Assembly (NCBI RefSeq): GCF_000499845.2
Contig: NC_023759.2
Location: forward strand, 44,486,672-44,550,671
DNA length: 64,000 nucleotides
Origin: Phaseolus vulgaris
Taxonomy: Eukaryota > Streptophyta > Magnoliopsida > Fabales > Fabaceae
Reading direction: 5' to 3'
The notes beneath the pieces are model-generated. The model had not been told where the DNA came from. It saw nothing but the letters and a program-made list of their open reading frames with translations, and searched no databases. Positions 59,931-64,000 of this stretch are shown here, in pieces. The position numbers and the translations under genes are program-made. How positions within the stretch are numbered: the stretch's first letter is position 1; each line of letters starts with the position of its first letter.

Positions 59931-60910
59931 TAAAAAATGTATCCAATTTATATTCAATTAAATAAATTAGACTTAAAATCCCAAAATATGGATTTGGATT
60001 TGAGATAAATTCATTCAAATGGACTTAAAAATAATATGGATTTGGATAATTAGGAATTGGATATCTAAATTTGAATTTTTTTTGTTCGTCTTGCCATGAT
60101 TTTTGTTTTCCCCCAGTGAATTTTTTTCATGTAATTTATTGCAGGAAAACCCTTTGTAGAGTTGTTGAAGGAAGGTGGCGTTCTTCCTGTATTAAGGTTG
60201 ACGAGGGCATTGTGGAGCTTGCTGGAACTAATGGTGAAACTACTACCACTCAAGGTTTGAATGGCCTTGGTCAGCGTTGCCAGAAGTACTATGAAGCCGG
60301 TGCTCGTTTGGCCAAATGGCGTGCTGTGCTCAAGATTGGTTCTAACGAATGGCTATCCATGAAAATGCATATGGTCTTGCTCGATACGCAATCATATGCC
60401 AGGAGAATGGCCTGATGCCTATTGTGGAGCCAGAGATCCTGGTGGATGGACCTCATGACTTCGTGCTGCATGCTACAAGGCACTAAATGATCACCATGTT
60501 CTGCTTGAAGGAACTTTGTTGAAGCCGAATCCTGGTTCTGAGTCCCCAAAGGTCACCCCAGAGGTGATAGCTCAATACACTGTTAGGGCGTTGCAGCGAA
60601 CTGTTCCTGCTGCAGTTCCGGCTATTGTCTTCTTGTCTGGTGGGCAGAGTGAGGAGGAGGCAACCCTCAACTTGAATGCCGTGAACAAGTTACAGCCATG
60701 GTCTCTTTCTTTCTCTTTTGGAAGGGCCCTTCAATAGAGCACTCTTAAGGCATGGGGTGGGAAAGATGAAAACATTAAGAAGGCTCATGAGGATGCTTTC
60801 ATTGCTTGGTGCAAGGCAAATTCACAAACAACCTTGGGAACCTACAAAGGTGACGCTACCTTTTCTGAGGGTGCTTCTAGTCTCTCCATGTCTAGGACTA
60901 CAAGTACTAG

Positions 60911-63404
60911 AGAGAAGGTGTTGGCTTCTTTTGGACAGATTTTTGCACTTTTGGTTCTACATTTTCCTTTCATGTTCTTTGTTTTGCTTTGCACTCTCGG
61001 TTATAGGATTAAGGAATAATTGCACCAAGCTAAATTGGCTTGGTATCATTGCTTGTCATGCTAGTTCCCCCTTGGATTTCTATGATTCAGTTTTGTATTG
61101 TGAAGATGTTTTGTTCTTTGTTTCAATGAGATTGGCTTGTGAAAAAGCATTTTGCTTCCAGCATATTTGCATAAAACTTTGCCCATGCTGGTTACCCGAT
61201 TTTAATTTTGTTCTTTTTCATCAATCATTAGAATTTTTTCATTAAAATTACGTTTTAGTTTATATATAAATTTCGGAAAATTATATAACTGAGAACAAAA
61301 GAGGATTATAAAATTTAGTAAATGATGTTAGAGAAAGAAAGAGAATAAAAAAAAGTTGAAAACAACGTATAACTATAAAATGTGGTTATTATGTTTAGTT
61401 AGTGGAAACAAAGAGGTGCTGTCTTTTTTTATAATGATAATAAAAAATAAAAAGTATAATTGAAAAATATAAATAATAAATAAAAGAATGGGTTATATTA
61501 TGCACACAAAAGATGGTTTACAAAGAGAATATTCTTTTTAATATTTATAGATTATTATTATTATTACTAATTATAGAATATTGTTACTATTATTATTAGT
61601 GTTGTATGATCTTTGTCCGTCTATTTAATTTCAAATAAATTATAATTCACTCTTTGGTTCAAAGTTTGTTTCCTTAGGAAAAGTTTATTTTTGTTCTTTT
61701 AAATTTAAATTTTTTAATTATTACTATTTAAAAAATGTTTTTTTGTTTTCAACCTAAAACAAATTTAAGCCTTCAAATTTTAATACAGTTAAAAAAGTTA
61801 TTTATATAATAATTAAGTCAATAACAATTAAAAATAATAACTTGTATCATATTTAATTTTATTTTAAAAGATAATTTGTCAAACTAAATTCAATCACTAT
61901 TAATAGAAGTAAATATTATTGAAATCAATCAATTTCAATTAAAAAATGGTAATTTGTATCTGATCACATACTACTAATTAAATGATAAAAAACTAAACAA
62001 GTAAAAACTGTATATAGAATTAACTTCGGAATAAATGATAAAAATATGTTTCTTTTATGAATTTTGACTGATGTACCCAATGAAAACAAGTTTCCACTGG
62101 ATTAAGTGCTTATTGAAACATAACACAGCAAACACATTTTTTGTTTGTATAATTTGGCAATACTAGAAATTGTGTATTACCAACCATGAAATCATATTTT
62201 TAGAGAGAAGAAAAAATAGGACGTAATACGTGAAAATAAGAAGGCTCATGGTGGTATCAATAATTTGGGCTTTGTAATGGTGAAACTAAGTTCCTTGCCA
62301 TTAGAATTGCTATTTAAACCCAATAGCATTGGTCAATTTTTTACCTTCTTCATTCTTTCTATTTTTCTGAGCGCCCTAATAAGCCCAAGCACCCCGACAC
62401 CTATTTGAGCTCGTTGAAGATTTTTTTGTGGTTTTTTTTTTATCTATTTTGGGAGGATTTGATAGTTTGTTTGTGGTTTTATGGTGAAAAAATTAGTTTT
62501 TGAGTTATATTTTATTATTTTTGTTCACTGGTTTGTTACTAGGTCTTTCGTTGTTTCGTATTTTGTAAATATTTTGAATTTTGTATGTTGGAAGTCATTT
62601 TATAATTTGAAATTGTTTACTAAATTTGAACAATCTAGAAATAATTTAAAAAAATATATTTTTGGATTATATAGCAGAAGCTACTTCTGGATTAGGTATT
62701 GAATTTTGGTTTATGTAATTTAGAATATGTTGTTGAAAATATAACTTTGAAAATTGTCTAATCTATAACATTTTTCCAGTTATGAGTTTCAAATTGTTGA
62801 GAAAGTACCTCACCCTTTCAATTAATTATGGATAATCCAGAGATTCACCACATTTCACAATACAGGATACACACAGCCAACACACCTTCATAACCATAAC
62901 TTCAAATATTTAACTTACTTACAAGGATATTTTTGAAATTATAAAGTTATGGGGTACTGAAAAACCTATAGTGGTGCAGGGAAAAACAACGCCAACTTTC
63001 TGCAGCCCACAATTTGAATGTTTCTTCTCTCCTATAGGTCATTGGGAAATATCATTTAATTCTTAAAAAATATATTTTAAATTGTAAAATTTATAATAAA
63101 TATAGTAGATTTCATAATGTATTTAAAAAAAACATATATATTGTTGGATTTTATAATTTTTTTTAATTTTCCACAGAAACAATTATTACGAGAAGTATTG
63201 TGGTTATAAAAAAAATAATGATACATTGAAAATTCACAATTTTTTATATAATTACATTACAACTTTTAATATTATTATTTTAATTTTTTTTATATCATTT
63301 AATTTTAAATGTATTCTTTATTATATATATTTATTTTTAAACGTTTACAACTTTAAGGGTTGTCAAACTATTATTTAAAAAAAAACAAGAAACAAGGGAT
63401 GTCT
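60911..63404. other. Former aldolase 3' UTR and AT-rich spacer
   Basis: 60911-61240 is likely the old aldolase 3' UTR. Beyond it the sequence is AT-rich with no recognised gene. A gtggtgcagggaaaaacaac word near 62975 matches the foldback end at 35845; tggattatatagcagaagct near 62663 resembles that element's inner hairpins. Confidence 0.5.
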
Positions 63405-63800
63405 GTTATGTAGCACAGACACTGACATGGACACGAAGATACTTATAATATTTAAAATGTTAGATACGGGACACAAATCTATATATTATATAATTATGAA
63501 TTATATAAATTGACAATAAAGATTTATGTACACAAATATGTTTCAGATTATTTTTTGGAGCAGTAAAATATTTTTCATAACTGATTCAAAAAGATTTGTT
63601 TCTTATTTTTATAATCATAATAAAAATTTATACAATAAGTTTGAATTTTTAGAAAATTAATGTATTTATCTTTTTTGTAATTGTGTTAGAACCTTACTAG
63701 AATTGTCAGAAATTCAACAAATATTTTTTGAATTGGACACCTTTCCTACAAGTGTTATACGAGTGTCGGTATGCGATATGAGTACACGTCATTTAAGAGA
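63405..63800. repeat. Dispersed repeat with gacacggacacg-type ends
   Basis: The left part, atgtagcacagacactgaca followed by tggacacgaag, and the right part, acgagtgtcggtatgcgata, are degenerate inverse forms of a common plant repeat with GTGTCGGTG-like ends. The class is uncertain. Confidence 0.4.
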
Positions 63801-64000
63801 AGTGTCTTAGATTCGTAAGATGGGGTGTTACGTTTGAGAAGAGGAAGAGGGGCTCGGACTCACTCAAAAGAGGAAGATTGGCTTCGGTGGGAAGGAAGAC
63901 GAAGATAGGGTGCGGTGGCGAGAAGGAAGAGGGGATGTTCAAAACAGTGAATTACTTGTATTTTTTCTTTAAAGGTGTAATGGTTATCTCGCCAACTCTA
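63801..64000. other. Window end, unassigned
   Basis: The purine-rich stretch gaagaggaagaggggctcgg and gaagaggaagattgg repeats could be the start of another element or gene; too short to call. Confidence 0.3.

Larger units (their letters stand above)
55709..60095. mobile_element. Outer foldback/hAT-like element carrying a 26-bp repeat array
   Basis: The left end (aaggtgattatgaattgaat, then tcttcaaaattcaat) resembles the inner element's right end read in reverse (TAGGGGTGGTCATGGATTGG, then ATTTTTCAAAATCCAAT). The right end, reversed, resembles the inner element's left end (aatccatattatttttaa, gaatttatctcaaatcc). Its array (55870-55920 and 59065-59930) is split by the inner element. It lies in aldolase intron 2. 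The ends are inferred from this cross-similarity. Confidence 0.6.
47145..60910 (+). pseudogene. FBA: Cytosolic fructose-bisphosphate aldolase pseudogene
   Basis: Class I aldolase splits fructose-1,6-bisphosphate in glycolysis. Exon 1 is 47145-47172 (MSSFKTKYQ, donor gtact). Exon 2 is 54133-54186 plus 55263-55439, split by a solo LTR. Exon 3 runs 60145-60910. Matching text includes [76 protein letters not shown] (Schiff-base Lys region) and [20 protein letters not shown]. Damage: the TPGK/AD region of exon 2 is altered; one base is missing near 60190; two deletions with frame loss lie near 60345 and 60462; a stop is at 60735-60737; and the original terminator is out of frame. The intron borders still look spliceable. 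The gene is clearly dead as an enzyme, though a transcript from its promoter is possible. Confidence 0.93.

Noticed and set aside
60718..61245. 175-residue frame after the aldolase pseudogene stop
   Set aside because: Out-of-frame reading of the aldolase 3' end and old UTR.
1..64000. tRNA, rRNA or microRNA genes
   Set aside because: No B-box-like ggttcgaatcc word or cloverleaf was noticed on reading; a tRNAscan or small-RNA search would be needed to exclude them.

Overview
This is a stretch of plant nuclear DNA, very probably from a phaseoloid legume of the Phaseolus/Vigna type. The support is AT-rich spacers, intron-bearing genes, plant-specific protein families, and repeat motifs I recognise as common in legumes. 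The species cannot be fixed from the sequence alone. There are three apparently functional host genes or gene parts, all on the + strand, and one heavily broken host gene. The rest is transposable elements and AT-rich spacer.

Layout. 263-4322: 3' part of a Pcf11/PCFS4-like pre-mRNA cleavage and polyadenylation factor, with five exons readable. 6100-7228: an LTR-like repeat with its own TATA box. 8367-16162: a complete CACTA (En/Spm) DNA transposon with an AGT target duplication. It carries a TNP2-type transposase with one frameshift and a second, fully open 10-exon gene ending in a Ulp1-like cysteine protease domain. It sits inside an old Gypsy-type LTR. 17.5-22.3 kb: LTR and foldback remnants. 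22592-24061: single-exon B-lectin/PAN membrane protein without a kinase. 25166-29299: young Ty1/copia element (TSD TTTAA) that has lost gag. 29713-35336: Ty3/gypsy element of the Tat lineage with a truncated 3' LTR and a lost integrase core. 35.5-42.9 kb: foldback repeat, solo LTR-like repeat and spacer. 42933-43820: intronless DUF868 gene. 44.3-46.0 kb: degenerate tandem array and a CACTA-type MITE (TSD CAT).

47145-60910: a cytosolic fructose-bisphosphate aldolase pseudogene blown up to about 14 kb. Intron 1 holds a full copia element (48140-54113, TSD GAATT). That copia is itself interrupted by an 858-bp LTR-like insert flanked by a 563-bp direct duplication. Exon 2 holds a 1,076-bp solo LTR. 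Intron 2 holds two nested foldback/hAT-like elements of one family, each carrying an array of GC-rich 26-bp tandem repeats. The last exon has frameshifts, deletions and a stop. 60.9-64 kb is spacer with repeat debris.

The host genes show no functional link to one another. The coherent story is layered transposon insertion, which can be ordered from nesting: old Gypsy LTR, then CACTA; aldolase, then copia, solo LTR and satellite-bearing elements; outer satellite element, then inner one. The most unusual pieces are the nested 26-bp-repeat elements, the CACTA second gene with its protease domain, and the 563-bp duplication around an insert.
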